Below, piece after piece: positions 33,234-41,604 of a stretch of 64,000 nucleotides of DNA (position 1 is the first letter of the stretch; every line of letters starts with the position of its first letter). The DNA is from Amycolatopsis nalaikhensis. Lineage in GTDB: Bacteria > Actinomycetota > Actinomycetes > Mycobacteriales > Pseudonocardiaceae. Position numbers and translations under genes: made by a program. The notes below the pieces were generated by a model, which was not told where the DNA came from, searched no databases, and saw only the letters and a list, made by a program, of their open reading frames with translations. The stretch lies in the NCBI RefSeq assembly GCF_030264295.1, contig NZ_CP127173.1:7199501-7263500 (forward strand), written 5' to 3'.

Positions 33234-34460
33234 TCACCGGGCCGGGTCGAGCAGCCCCTTCGCGATGTGGATCACCTGGATCTCGTTGCTCCCGGCGTAG
33301 ATCATCAGGGACTTCGCGTCCCGGGCGAGCTGCTCGACCCGGTACTCGGCCATGTAGCCGTTGCCGCCGAAGAGCTGGACGGCTTCCATGGCCACCTCGG
33401 TCGCGGCCTCGGAGGCGTAGAGCTTGATCGCCGACGCTTCCGCCAGTGACGGCGTCTTGCCTTCGCGCAGGCCCGCCACCGCGGAGAGGACCATGTTCTC
33501 GACGTTGATCCGGGCGATCTCCATCTTCGCCAGCTTCAGCTGGATGAGCTGGTACCGCCCGATCTCCTGGCCCCACGCGGTCCGCGTCCTGGCGTACTCG
33601 ACGCTCAGCCGATGGCATTCGTTGATGATGCCTAGGGCGAGCGCGCCGACGCCGACGCGTTCCGCCGTGAACCCGGACCTGACCTCGGCCTTGGCGTCCG
33701 CGCCGCCCGCATCCGGTTCCTTGCCGCCGAGCAGCCGGTCCGGGCCGAGCCGCACGTTGTCGAAGAACAGCTCCCCGGTGGGGGAGGACATCAGGCCCAT
33801 CTTCTTGAACGGCTTGCCGCGGGTGAGCCCGGGATCGTCCTTCTCCAGCACGAAGGTCAGCACCGGCCGGTCGCGCACCGGGACGCCGTCGCCGGTGTCG
33901 AGCTTGGCGAAGACGACGAGCACGTCCGCGAACGGGCCGTTGGTGATGAACGTCTTCTGTCCATTGAGGACGTACCCGTCGCCGTCGCGGCGCGCGGTGG
34001 TCTTCATGCCGCCGAACGCGTCCGACCCGGAGTCGGGCTCGGTGATCGCCCACGCTCCGACGTCTTCGAACGTGACGAGCTTGGGCAGCCAGCGCCGTTT
34101 CTGGTCGAGGGTGCCCTTGGCCAGGATCGTCTGGGCGGTCAGCCCGAGGCTCACGCCGATGGAGACGAGCAGGCCCAGGCTGACGCCCGCCAGTTCGCTG
34201 GCGATGATCAGCGGTAGGCCCTCCTGCCCGGCGAACGGACTGCCGCCCCCGGATGGTTTCCGTTCCGGTTTGGACAGAGGTTTTTCGAGGGCGCCGGAAG
34301 CCAGTTCGCCGATGCCGAAGTCGGCCCACAGCTTGCGGATCACGGCGTACGGCGGCAGCTCGCCGGTCTCGAGCCGGTCGGTGTGCGGGCGGACCTCCTT
34401 GGCCACCCACTCGCGCACGCTGTCCCGGATGAGCAGCTCGGTCTCGCTCCACCCGGTCAT
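33234..34460 (-). CDS. Acyl-CoA dehydrogenase
   Basis: 408 residues from ATG 34460, overlapping the SDR stop (ATGA). FAD/acyl-CoA signatures: AWAITEPDSGSDAFGGMKT, KTFITNGPFAD, then near the end LFGGNGYMAEYRVEQLARD and MIYAGSNEIQVIHIAKGLL. The usual catalytic glutamate position falls in the LFGGNGYMAEY region as in short- and medium-chain enzymes. It introduces the 2,3 double bond in beta-oxidation. An insert rich in Lys, Pro and Gly (LSKPERKPSGGGSPFAGQ) near residue 75 is not typical of housekeeping members. It is the last gene of a leftward operon with SDR, MaoC, SRPBCC and thiolase. Confidence 0.93.
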   Translation of the reverse strand: MTGWSETELLIRDSVREWVAKEVRPHTDRLETGELPPYAVIRKLWADFGIGELASGALEKPLSKPERKPSGGGSPFAGQEGLPLIIASELAGVSLGLLVSIGVSLGLTAQTILAKGTLDQKRRWLPKLVTFEDVGAWAITEPDSGSDAFGGMKTTARRDGDGYVLNGQKTFITNGPFADVLVVFAKLDTGDGVPVRDRPVLTFVLEKDDPGLTRGKPFKKMGLMSSPTGELFFDNVRLGPDRLLGGKEPDAGGADAKAEVRSGFTAERVGVGALALGIINECHRLSVEYARTRTAWGQEIGRYQLIQLKLAKMEIARINVENMVLSAVAGLREGKTPSLAEASAIKLYASEAATEVAMEAVQLFGGNGYMAEYRVEQLARDAKSLMIYAGSNEIQVIHIAKGLLDPAR

Positions 34461-35335
34461 GCCCAGCCCCCGATCTTCTCCGCCACCGCCGCGATCGACC
34501 AGACGTCGTCGTGCTCGGCGGTCTGCGCCGCCGTCCAGCCCTGGAGCCGTTGGATGGAGCCGCCCTGCACCGCGAACACCTGACCGGTGAACGGGCAGCC
34601 GGCCTGCGCTAGGTAGGCCACCAGCGGCGCGATGTTGGCCGGGGACAACAGGTCCGCCTCGCCGTCTTCGACCTCGGTGGCGAAGATCGCGCCCATGCCC
34701 GGGGTCGCGAGCGTCAGCCGCGTCCGGGCGATCGGCGCGATCGCGTTGGCCCGCACGCCGTAGCGCTCGAGCTCCGCCGCGGCGACGAGGGTGAGTGCCG
34801 CGATGCCCGCTTTCGCCGCGCCGTAGTTGGCCTGGCCCGCGTTGGGCACCGTTACGCCGGAGGCCGACGCCGTGTTGATCACCGCGGCCTTCGGCTGGTC
34901 CCCGGCCTTGGACCGCTCCTTCCAGTGGGCGGCGGCGTGGTGCAGCATCGCCGCGTGCCCTTTGAGGTGCACGCTGACCACGGCGTCCCACTGCGCCTCG
35001 CCGAGCCCGGCGATGAACGCGTCGCGCAGGATGCCCGCGTTGTTGACCAGCACGTCGAGCTTCCCGAACTCGTCGACGGCCTGCGCGACGAGGTTCTCCG
35101 CGCCCGCCCACTCCGCGACGTTGTCGGTGTTCGCCACGGCTTTGCCGCCGCGGGCGCGGATCTCGTCCACCACGTCCTGCGCGGGTCCCGCGTCGGACCC
35201 GGTGCCGTCGTTGGCGCCGCCGAGGTCGTTGACCACGACGGCGGCGCCTTCGGCGGCGAACAGCAGCGCGTGCTCGCGGCCGATGCCCCGGCCCGCGCCG
35301 GTGATCACCGCGACGCGCCCGTCCAGCGTTCCCAT
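34457..35335 (-). CDS. Short-chain dehydrogenase (HSD17B4-like 3-hydroxyacyl-CoA dehydrogenase)
   Basis: 292 residues. It opens GRVAVITGAGRGIGREHALL with the TGxxxGxG nucleotide motif, then VVVNDLGGANDG, an insertion characteristic of the peroxisomal multifunctional-enzyme type. NNAG, a serine in INTASASGV and the catalytic pair YGAAK are present. A C-terminal extension of about 35 residues follows the usual SDR end. Role: NAD-dependent oxidation of 3-hydroxyacyl-CoA after MaoC hydration. Coupled to acyl-CoA dehydrogenase by ATGA and only 2 nt from MaoC. Confidence 0.92.
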   Translation of the reverse strand: MGTLDGRVAVITGAGRGIGREHALLFAAEGAAVVVNDLGGANDGTGSDAGPAQDVVDEIRARGGKAVANTDNVAEWAGAENLVAQAVDEFGKLDVLVNNAGILRDAFIAGLGEAQWDAVVSVHLKGHAAMLHHAAAHWKERSKAGDQPKAAVINTASASGVTVPNAGQANYGAAKAGIAALTLVAAAELERYGVRANAIAPIARTRLTLATPGMGAIFATEVEDGEADLLSPANIAPLVAYLAQAGCPFTGQVFAVQGGSIQRLQGWTAAQTAEHDDVWSIAAVAEKIGGWA

Positions 35336-35337
35336 GG

Positions 35338-36180
35338 TCACTCCTCGATTTCCGCGAGCCCGTCCTTGACGACGACGTCGTCTCCGGCCGTGGTCTCGAA
35401 CGCGTAGGTCGTGGCGTCTTTCCGCCACACGGTCGTGGTGATGTCCTGTCCAGGCAGCAGCGGTTTCGCGAACCGCACGGCGAGGCGGCGCAGGCGTCGC
35501 ACGTCGGACTCGGCCACCTCGGTGAGCACGGCCCACGACGTGAACGCCATCGTGCACAGGCCGTGCGCGATGATCCCCGGCAGCCCGGCCTCCTTGGCGA
35601 CGTCTTCGTCGAGGTGGATGGGCATCGGGTCGCCCGCGGCGGGGCCGTAGCGCAACGGCTGGTCGGCGTCGACGTGCTGGGTGACCACGGCGACCGGGTC
35701 CCGCCGCCGGAGTGCCTCGTCGAACCGGTGCTCGGGGGCCAGCTCGCCCCGGGTGTCGCCCGTGTCGAAGCCGCGCACGAAGAACGTCACGCGCTGTTCG
35801 TTGACGAGGTCGCCGCCGTCGTCCCGGGTTTCGAGGTGGACGCAGGCGGCCGTGCCGGTCCGCGTGCCCTTCCAGCCGGTCATCCTGGCCCGGGCGGTCA
35901 GCTTGTCGCCGGGCCGGATCGGGCGGTGGAACACGAAGTCCTGCTCACCGTGCAGGACCTTGCCGAGCAGGCCGAGCGGGACGACCGCCAGCGCCGGTTC
36001 CAGCAGCGACTGGAACACCGGGACGATCGCGTAGACCGGCGGCGCCACCTCGCCGGCGCGGTGGGCCTCGATCGGGTCGTTGGTGGCCTCGGCGTAGGCG
36101 ACCAGTGCCGCGCGGGTCACGTCGTGGCGGACCTCGTCGGTCCAGACGTCCAGCCCGGCCGGGTCGAAGCGCTCCGGCAT
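35338..36180 (-). CDS. MaoC family (R)-enoyl-CoA hydratase, two hot-dog domains
   Basis: 280 residues. The N-terminal hot-dog domain lacks the active-site pair, and the C-terminal one carries PMPIHLDEDVAKEAGLPGIIAHGLCTMAF, with aspartate and histidine in the hydratase-2 motif (D-x5-H region, shown at about 195-220). LHGEQDFVFHRPIRPGDKL is the first-domain counterpart. This is the MFE-2/hydratase-2 layout also used in steroid and methyl-branched acid degradation. It hydrates trans-2-enoyl-CoA for the SDR next door. It shares one base with the SRPBCC stop. Confidence 0.9.
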   Translation of the reverse strand: MPERFDPAGLDVWTDEVRHDVTRAALVAYAEATNDPIEAHRAGEVAPPVYAIVPVFQSLLEPALAVVPLGLLGKVLHGEQDFVFHRPIRPGDKLTARARMTGWKGTRTGTAACVHLETRDDGGDLVNEQRVTFFVRGFDTGDTRGELAPEHRFDEALRRRDPVAVVTQHVDADQPLRYGPAAGDPMPIHLDEDVAKEAGLPGIIAHGLCTMAFTSWAVLTEVAESDVRRLRRLAVRFAKPLLPGQDITTTVWRKDATTYAFETTAGDDVVVKDGLAEIEE

Positions 36181-36616
36181 CAGGCGTCCACCAGCGCCTT
36201 GAGCTTCTCCAGCGACTCGGTGAGGTTCTTGCCCGCGTCCTTCTCCACGGCCTTGCCGAGCGCGCCCACGATCATCGCGCCGCTGAACTCGGCGTCGATG
36301 GTGGCGGTGGACCCGTCGGTGCCCGACGGCTCGACCGAGAGCGTGAACCGCACCTTGACCCCGGCCATCCCGGTGCCGGAGATCGCCAGCCTGCTGGGCG
36401 CGTCGTACTCCTCGACGGTCCAGGTGATCGTGTTGGCCATGCCCAGCATGGTCACGACCTCGCTGACCTGGGCGCCCTTGCGGAACTCGGTCGGCACGTC
36501 GCCCTTCCACTTGGTGTGGATGGTCAGCCACTGCTCGAACCGGCCCGGGTCGGCGAACGCGGCCCACACCTTCTCCGGCGCGGCGGGGGCTCGGCCGAAA
36601 CGTTGATCTTGCCCAT
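36180..36616 (-). pseudogene. SRPBCC/CoxG-like protein with a frameshift near its start
   Basis: From ATG 36616, with a strong AGGAGG site, the protein opens MGKINVSAE. A run of five C (reverse strand, 36585-36589) then throws it out of frame. One more C gives PPAAPEKVWAAFADPGRFEQW, the standard polyketide-cyclase/SRPBCC start, and about 145 residues ending LKALVDA. The later part, EVVTMLGMANTITWTVEEYD and SAMIVGALG-like strands, fits the START/Bet v1 fold. The remaining open frame has only a GTG at 36569. A homopolymer consensus error is more likely than decay, since everything around is intact. Such proteins accompany beta-oxidation operons with unclear roles. Confidence 0.65.
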
Positions 36617-36635
36617 GGCGGTCCTCCTGGTGGGT

Positions 36636-37826
36636 TCAGCGCTCGGCGCGCTGGTAGGCGGTGACGACGGCGGCGCCGCCGAGGCCGATGTTGTGCTGGA
36701 GTGCCGCGCTGACGCCGTCGACCTGCCGCCGGTCCGCGGTCCCGCGCAGCTGCCAGGTCAGCTCGGCGCACTGCGCCAGGCCGGTCGCGCCGAGCGGGTG
36801 CCCCTTGGAGATCAGGCCGCCGGAGGGGTTGACGACCCACTTGCCGCCGTAGGTGGTCTGCTCGTCGTCGACCAGCTTCGCGGCCTCGCCTTCGGCGCAC
36901 AGGCCGAGCGCCTCGTACAGCAGCAACTCGTTGGCGGAGAAGCAGTCGTGCAGTTCGATGACCTGGAAGTCCTCGGGGCCGAGCCCGGACTGGTCGTAGA
37001 CGGCCCGCGCGGCCCGGACGTTCATGTCGTAGCCGATGATGTTCTTCGCGGTGCCGTCGAAGGTCGAGGCGAAGTCGGTGGTCATCGCCTGCCCGACGAT
37101 CTCGACGGCCTGGCCCGCGAGGCCGTGCTCGGCGACGAAGTCCTCGCTCGCCAGGATGGCCGCGCCGGACCCGTCCGAGGTGGGGGAGCACTGCAGCTTC
37201 GTCAGCGGGTCGTAGATCATCCGCGAGCCGAGGATGTCGTCGAGGGAGTACTCCTCGCGGAACTGCGAGTACGGGTTGTGCACCGAGTGCTTGTGGTTCT
37301 TGTACCCGATCTTCGCGAAGTGCTCGGCGGTGGTGCCGTACCGCTGCATATGTTCGCGGCCGGCGGCCCCGAACATCCACGGCGCGGGCGGGAACAGCAC
37401 CTCCGAAATCTCCGCCAGTGCTTGCAGGTGGTTGGCCAAGGGCTGCTCGCGGTCGTCGTAGGTGGAGCCGAGCGAACCCGGCTGCATCTTCTCGAAGCCG
37501 AGCGCGAGGGTGCACCCGGCCAGCCCGCCGCGGATCGCCTGCGCCGCGAGGTACAACGCCGTCGAGCCGGTGGAGCAGTTGTTGTTGACGTTCACGACCG
37601 GGATGCCGGTCAAGCCCAGCTCGTACACCGCGCGCTGGCCGGACGTCGATTCGCCGTAGACGTAGCCGACGTAGGCCTGCTCGACGAGGTCGTAGGGGAT
37701 TCCGGCGTCCCGCAGCGCGTTCGTGCCGGACTCCTTCGCCATCTGCGGGTAGTCCCAGCCCTCGCGACGGCCGGGTTTCTCGAATTTCGTCATCCCGACG
37801 CCGATGACGTAGACCTTCCGGCTCAT
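36636..37826 (-). CDS. Lipid-transfer/SCP-x-type thiolase
   Basis: 396 residues from ATG 37826 (GAAGG at 6 nt; ATG 37832 has none). Thiolase-superfamily segments: NVNNNCSTGSTALYLAAQ with the nucleophilic cysteine, VIELHDCFSANELLLYEALG, and NPSGGLISKGHPLGATGLAQ with the catalytic histidine. Length and sequence match SCP2-thiolase/Ltp proteins rather than FadA: the C-terminal cysteine motif CGxG is replaced by LQHNIGLGGAAVV, as in lipid-transfer-type and steroid side-chain retro-aldolase relatives. It ends a beta-oxidation cycle by thiolysis or C-C cleavage. It is the first gene of the operon, divergent from an AraC gene. Confidence 0.9.
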   Translation of the reverse strand: MSRKVYVIGVGMTKFEKPGRREGWDYPQMAKESGTNALRDAGIPYDLVEQAYVGYVYGESTSGQRAVYELGLTGIPVVNVNNNCSTGSTALYLAAQAIRGGLAGCTLALGFEKMQPGSLGSTYDDREQPLANHLQALAEISEVLFPPAPWMFGAAGREHMQRYGTTAEHFAKIGYKNHKHSVHNPYSQFREEYSLDDILGSRMIYDPLTKLQCSPTSDGSGAAILASEDFVAEHGLAGQAVEIVGQAMTTDFASTFDGTAKNIIGYDMNVRAARAVYDQSGLGPEDFQVIELHDCFSANELLLYEALGLCAEGEAAKLVDDEQTTYGGKWVVNPSGGLISKGHPLGATGLAQCAELTWQLRGTADRRQVDGVSAALQHNIGLGGAAVVTAYQRAER

Positions 37827-37864
37827 GGGCATCCTTCGCTCGGCTCATACATACCTTCAGGACT

Positions 37865-37881
37865 GTATCTAAGTTACGATC
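37865..37881. promoter_or_regulatory. CTAAGTTA-core site before the thiolase operon
   Basis: GTATCTAAGTTACGATC contains the CTAAGTTA core that also forms the centre of the two MarR operators at 40107 and 40177. The flanks agree less well, so regulation by the same MarR is only a possibility. Confidence 0.25.
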
Positions 37882-37885
37882 GCCC

Positions 37886-37915
37886 GAGTTGACCCTGGCG
37901 AACACTGAGTTGACC
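37886..37915. promoter_or_regulatory. Direct repeat GAGTTGACC, 21-bp spacing
   Basis: Two identical nonamers at 37886-37894 and 37907-37915, exactly two helical turns apart, lie between the divergent thiolase and AraC starts. Tandem half-sites at such spacing suit an AraC-family activator. Confidence 0.4.
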
Positions 37916-37936
37916 GAACCGATCACGAGGTGCCCG

Positions 37937-38945
37937 ATGGCCTACCGCATCCCCGGCTCGTTCGCCGTGGCCGCGGTCCGGCTGGCCCTCGAGCGCGGGG
38001 TGGACCTGCCCCGGCTGCTCGTCGAGGCCGGGCTGTCGCCGATCAGCACGCGCCCGGACGACTTCCGGCTGTCGGAGGACCAGGCGGTGCGGCTGGCCGT
38101 CGCGCTGCGCCGGATGACTGGGGACGAGCTCCTGGGCCTCGGGTCCGCGCCGGTGCCGCGGGGGACGCTGCACATCCTGTCCTACGCGATGGCCGGGGTG
38201 CCGACGCTGCGCGAGGCCATCGACCGGCTCGCCATGCTCGTCCGGCCTCTCGCCGGGTTCCCCGACCTCGCGCTCGAGCCGCACGGCGAGCACTACGCGC
38301 TCCGGCTCCACCTGCCACCCGACGCGCTGCTGACCGTCGTCGGCGTGGCCGTCGCCGACCGGATCATCGGCTGGGGCATCGGGTGCCCGACACCGAAGGT
38401 GCGGGTCGAGCTTCCCGTTCCCGGAGCCACCGAACAGCGCGGACGTCTCGCTGCTGCTCGGCGACGACATCCGCTACGACGTCGAGGGCGCCCCGGCACT
38501 GGTCCTCCCGGCGAGCGCGCTGGCGAGCCCGATCGCGCACGACGAGCAGTCCGTCGTCGACTACCTGGCCCGCGCGCCCGGCGCCTGGCTGACCGGCGAA
38601 CCGGCCCCGCCGCCGCTGGCCAAACGGGTGCGGCGGCTGATCGAGCACGACCTTGCCCGCCGGCACGTCACCACCGCCGACGAGCTGGCCGCCGCGGTGG
38701 TGACCAGCGTGCCGACGTTGCGGCGGCGGCTGCGCGAGGAGGGCAGCTCGCTGCGCCGGATCCGGGACGACGTCCTCGTGAAAGCGGCGGAGACCGCGTT
38801 GAAGACCACCGACGAACCGATCGCGGCGATCGCGGCCCGGCTGGGGTTCTCCGAGACCAGTGCGTTCACCCGCGCGTTCCGCCGGTGGACCGGGGAGTCT
38901 CCGGCGCGCTTCCGGCTGCGGCACCGGGGAAGTCCGGCAGGGTGA
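37937..38945 (+). pseudogene. AraC-family regulator interrupted by one base
   Basis: From ATG 37937 (GAGGTG upstream) the N-terminal arabinose-binding-type domain reads AVAAVRLALERGVDLPRLLV through DRIIGWGIGCPTPKVRVEL. Near 38414 a CCC run with one extra C shifts the frame. Removing it gives ELPFPEPPNSADVSLLLGDD and an uninterrupted path to the C-terminal helix-turn-helix: VTTADELAAAVVTSVPTLRR, then IAAIAARLGFSETSAFTRAF. About 335 residues if whole. The pattern (virS/OruR-like N-domain plus AraC HTH) is typical of activators next to fatty-acid and aromatic operons, so the divergent thiolase-to-dehydrogenase operon is the natural target. Error or null allele. Confidence 0.72.
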
Positions 38946-40095
38946 GGGCCGAGTGCTCGGGCCGCGGCGTGGGTGCCGGGGCCACCGTGAGCTGCCGGAG
39001 GGCGGCGTTGCGCTCCTCGAGGGCTTCGACCGTGGTGGGGAACAGGGTGGCCTGGCCGTGGCTCACGGTGGCCTGGTTGCGCTCGACGAAGTCCCGCAGA
39101 CGGCTTTCGTAGGCGGCGAAAGCCTTGGTGTGGTCGGGAATGGTGGCGAGAGCGTGGCCGAGCACGTAGGCGCCGACGAGGGCGAGGCTGGTGCCTTGTC
39201 CGGTCAGGAAGGACGGCGCGTACGCGGCGTCGCCGACCAGGGCGACCCGGCCGTCCGTCCACTGTGGCAGGTGGATCTGGCTGACCACGTCGAAGAACAG
39301 GTCCTCGGCCTCGCGCATCGCCTCGACCAGACGCGGGATTTCCCAGCCTTCATCGGCGAAGATGGCCGCGACGAGGTCCCGCTGCGCCTCGGGGTCGCGG
39401 AAGGCCTCGAGTGGCGGGTCCTCGCGGTAGAAGGACAGGAAGCCGTGGATCTCCTTGCTGTCGAGGACCGCGTAGAGGGCCGCGCCCTTGCCCGGGACCG
39501 TCCACACGAGACCTTCGCGGTGCAAGCCGAAGTCGTTGGGCAGGGTGAACCCGGCGAAGCTGTAGCCGAGGTAGTGGTGGAACTGCTTTTCGTCGCCGAA
39601 GAGGAGTTCGCGGGTGGCGGAGTGCAGGCCGTCGGCGCCGATCACCAGGTCGTAGGTGGCCTGGCGGCCGCTGCGGAAGGTGACGTCGACGCCGGCTTCG
39701 CGCTGGGCGAGGGTGTCGACGCTGTCGCCGAAGCGGATTTCGACGTCGTCGCGGATGAGGTCGTCGAGGGTGTGGATGAGATCGCCGCGGCGGATCTCGA
39801 GGTCTTGGCCGTCAACGCCGCCGATGACCGTGTTCGCGTCGAGCGACGCGACTTCGTCGCCGTCACCGGCGAGGAAGGTCAGCCGCTCGGTGGAGATGTG
39901 CAGGTCGCGGAGGCGGGGGAGGATCCCCATCCGCCGGACGGCGTCGAGTGCGGTGCCGCGGACGTCGATCGGGTAGCCGCCGGCCCGCAGCGCCGGGGCC
40001 TTTTCCACGATGGTGACGTCGAAACCGGCGCGCTGCAGCCAGTGGGCGAGTGCCGGTCCGGCGATGCTCGCGCCGGAGATCAGGACCTTGGTCAT
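38866..40095 (-). CDS. FAD-dependent aromatic-type monooxygenase (PHBH fold)
   Basis: 409 residues. GxGxxG-type start VLISGASIAGPALAHWLQRAG, ribose-binding EKAPALRAGGYPIDVRG, the DG motif YDLVIGADGLHSATR, and the GD motif RVALVGDAAYAPSFLTGQG. This is group A flavin monooxygenase, close in layout to TetX-like and polyketide-tailoring hydroxylases. It uses NAD(P)H and O2 to hydroxylate an aromatic ring or drug. Its 3-prime end overlaps the convergent AraC gene by 80 nt. The divergent MarR gene and two matching operators imply induction by an aromatic or phenolic compound. Confidence 0.92.
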   Translation of the reverse strand: MTKVLISGASIAGPALAHWLQRAGFDVTIVEKAPALRAGGYPIDVRGTALDAVRRMGILPRLRDLHISTERLTFLAGDGDEVASLDANTVIGGVDGQDLEIRRGDLIHTLDDLIRDDVEIRFGDSVDTLAQREAGVDVTFRSGRQATYDLVIGADGLHSATRELLFGDEKQFHHYLGYSFAGFTLPNDFGLHREGLVWTVPGKGAALYAVLDSKEIHGFLSFYREDPPLEAFRDPEAQRDLVAAIFADEGWEIPRLVEAMREAEDLFFDVVSQIHLPQWTDGRVALVGDAAYAPSFLTGQGTSLALVGAYVLGHALATIPDHTKAFAAYESRLRDFVERNQATVSHGQATLFPTTVEALEERNAALRQLTVAPAPTPRPEHSALTLPDFPGAAAGSAPETPRSTGGTRG

Positions 40096-40106
40096 GAGTA
40101 CCCCCT

Positions 40107-40125
40107 GATAGCTAAGTTAGGTATC
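40107..40125. promoter_or_regulatory. MarR operator, monooxygenase side
   Basis: GATAGCTAAGTTAGGTATC, a near-perfect palindrome, 12 nt upstream of the monooxygenase ATG. It is the mirror of the site at 40177 (17 of 19 bases match after reverse complement). Confidence 0.65.
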
Positions 40126-40176
40126 TTTTAGCCGGGTGCGAGAATGTGCGTGCCGCACCGGCGGTGAGGTCAACTA

Positions 40177-40195
40177 TATACCTAAGTTAGCTATC
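40177..40195. promoter_or_regulatory. MarR operator, MarR side
   Basis: TATACCTAAGTTAGCTATC, 9 nt before the MarR start. It matches the reverse complement of the site at 40107. A-T rich against the surrounding sequence, it also supplies TATATAC for a -10 region, so binding would repress MarR itself. Confidence 0.65.
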
Positions 40196-40203
40196 TAAGG
40201 GGT

Positions 40204-40695
40204 GTGATGGGCGCCACAGAACCCGACGCCGCTTCGGAGCTGCGTTCCGTCCTGCCCCGGCTCATGCAGCTGGGCAACCTGATGAACCGCAGCGGCCTGG
40301 GCGAGCGCGCGCTGAAGAGCGTCGGCGCCGACCTCGACCGGCCGGGCTTGTCGATCATCATGGCGTTGCACATGACGGGCAAGGCGATGCGCGTCGGCGA
40401 GATCGCGGACCGCATGCAGGTCGCGGGCCCCCACGTGACGAGGCACTTGCACATCCTCGAGCGCCGCAAGCTGGTGAGCGGCGTGCCCGACCCGGACGAC
40501 CGCCGGGCCCGCCTGGTCGAGCTGACCCCGGACGGAGCCGAGCTGGCCGACCGGTACGTCAGCACGCTGCTCGGCTGGTTCGGCGAGGCCTTGTCGGGGT
40601 GGTCGGCGGAGGACCGGCGGACGTTCTTCGACCTGCTGCTCCGCTTCACTGACGACCTGGCGGTGTTCCTGTCGGCGAAGACCGAAGAGGACTGA
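40204..40695 (+). CDS. MarR-family regulator
   Basis: 163 residues from GTG 40204, or 162 from the adjacent ATG 40207. Winged-helix DNA-binding core: MRVGEIADRMQVAGPHVTRH, then LHILERRKLVSGVPDPDDRRARLVEL with the DxRxxxxxLT wing. Flanking helices make the dimer. There is no cysteine sensor pair, so ligand binding rather than oxidation should release it. Two palindromes in the 108-nt divergent region mark its probable operators, controlling itself and the flavin monooxygenase. Phenolic compounds are common ligands of the family. Confidence 0.9.
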   Translation: MMGATEPDAASELRSVLPRLMQLGNLMNRSGLGERALKSVGADLDRPGLSIIMALHMTGKAMRVGEIADRMQVAGPHVTRHLHILERRKLVSGVPDPDDRRARLVELTPDGAELADRYVSTLLGWFGEALSGWSAEDRRTFFDLLLRFTDDLAVFLSAKTEED

Positions 40696-40698
40696 AGC

Positions 40699-41499
40699 TC
40701 AGGGCAGGAGACCGAGCCGCCGGGCGGTGGTGACCGCTTGGTGGCGGTCGTGGACCCCCAGCTTGCGCATCCCGCTCCGCAAGTACGCCTTGACCGTCTC
40801 CGGCTTCAGCGCCAAACGCTCCGCCGTCTCGGCGTTCGTGCACCCCAACGCCACCTGCCCCAGCACGTCCAGCTCGCGCGGCGACAGCGGCGCGATCGGC
40901 GCGGCCGGGGCTTCGGCCGGGTACTTCCCGCACGCCCGCAGCAGCCGGTCGCGCAGCGGACCGGGTGGGGTCTCCGCCGCGATGTCGGCCAGCTCGGCTC
41001 GCAGCTCGCGCAGGCGGTCCTCCGTCGCTCCGAGCAGCTCCAGGCGGTGGTCCACCTCGTCGCGGATCGACAGCTCGCGGGCCACTCCGTCGGCGATGCG
41101 CACCAGCACGTCCGTCACCCGGTCGCCGAGGGGCTGCTCGGCGCGGACCGCCGCGTACAGCACTCCGCGGACGCGGCCGCGTGTGGCCACCGGGACCGCG
41201 ATCGTCGCGTGGATGCCCTCGCCCAGCACCGGGTCGTCGTAGTCGTGGGTGATCGTGCGGGCCGCTCGGTAGTCGGACACCCCGTGCGGACGGCGGCTGT
41301 CGACCACCGTGCCGCCGACGCCCTTGCCCGGCTCGACGCGCAAGCCGCGCAGCCCGCCCGTGCGGGCGCCGAGGAAGTCCGACAGCACCAGGTGGTTCTC
41401 GCGCAGGCGGCCCGCGAACGCCAGCGGCACCCCGGTGCCCTGGCGGATCCCGCGCAGCGCGCGCCGGTAGAGGTCTTCGTCGGCCGGGCGCAGCAGCAC
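40699..41499 (-). CDS. GAF-domain LuxR-type regulator
   Basis: 266 residues from GTG 41499 (GGAGG at 5 nt); GTG 41505 is the alternative. A GAF-like domain occupies about 20-170 (VEPGKGVGGTVVDSRRPHGV, then HATIAVPVATRGRVRGVLY), a short helical linker follows, and a C-terminal LuxR helix-turn-helix is clear: LSPRELDVLGQVALGCTNAE, then KPETVKAYLRSGMRKLGV. Similar GAF-LuxR proteins regulate neighbouring acyl-CoA ligase and catabolic genes. Divergent from the ligase at 41605, with a 14-bp GC palindrome (41521-41534) between them. It ends 3 nt after the convergent MarR gene. Confidence 0.85.
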   Translation of the reverse strand: MLLRPADEDLYRRALRGIRQGTGVPLAFAGRLRENHLVLSDFLGARTGGLRGLRVEPGKGVGGTVVDSRRPHGVSDYRAARTITHDYDDPVLGEGIHATIAVPVATRGRVRGVLYAAVRAEQPLGDRVTDVLVRIADGVARELSIRDEVDHRLELLGATEDRLRELRAELADIAAETPPGPLRDRLLRACGKYPAEAPAAPIAPLSPRELDVLGQVALGCTNAETAERLALKPETVKAYLRSGMRKLGVHDRHQAVTTARRLGLLP

Positions 41500-41520
41500 G
41501 GACACCTCCGGGCGGTGGTA

Positions 41521-41534
41521 CCCCCGCGCGGGGG
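41521..41534. promoter_or_regulatory. GC palindrome between divergent genes
   Basis: CCCCCGCGCGGGGG, a perfect 14-bp palindrome, 22 nt from the LuxR start and 70 nt from the ligase start. It may be an operator for the GAF-LuxR protein or simply GC-rich chance. Confidence 0.3.
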
Positions 41535-41604
41535 TAGCGGGAACGGTCACGTGCTCGGAGATGATACGGCCTCGTTCCGCCCGCGCACTCGACGAGGAGA
41601 GCCC

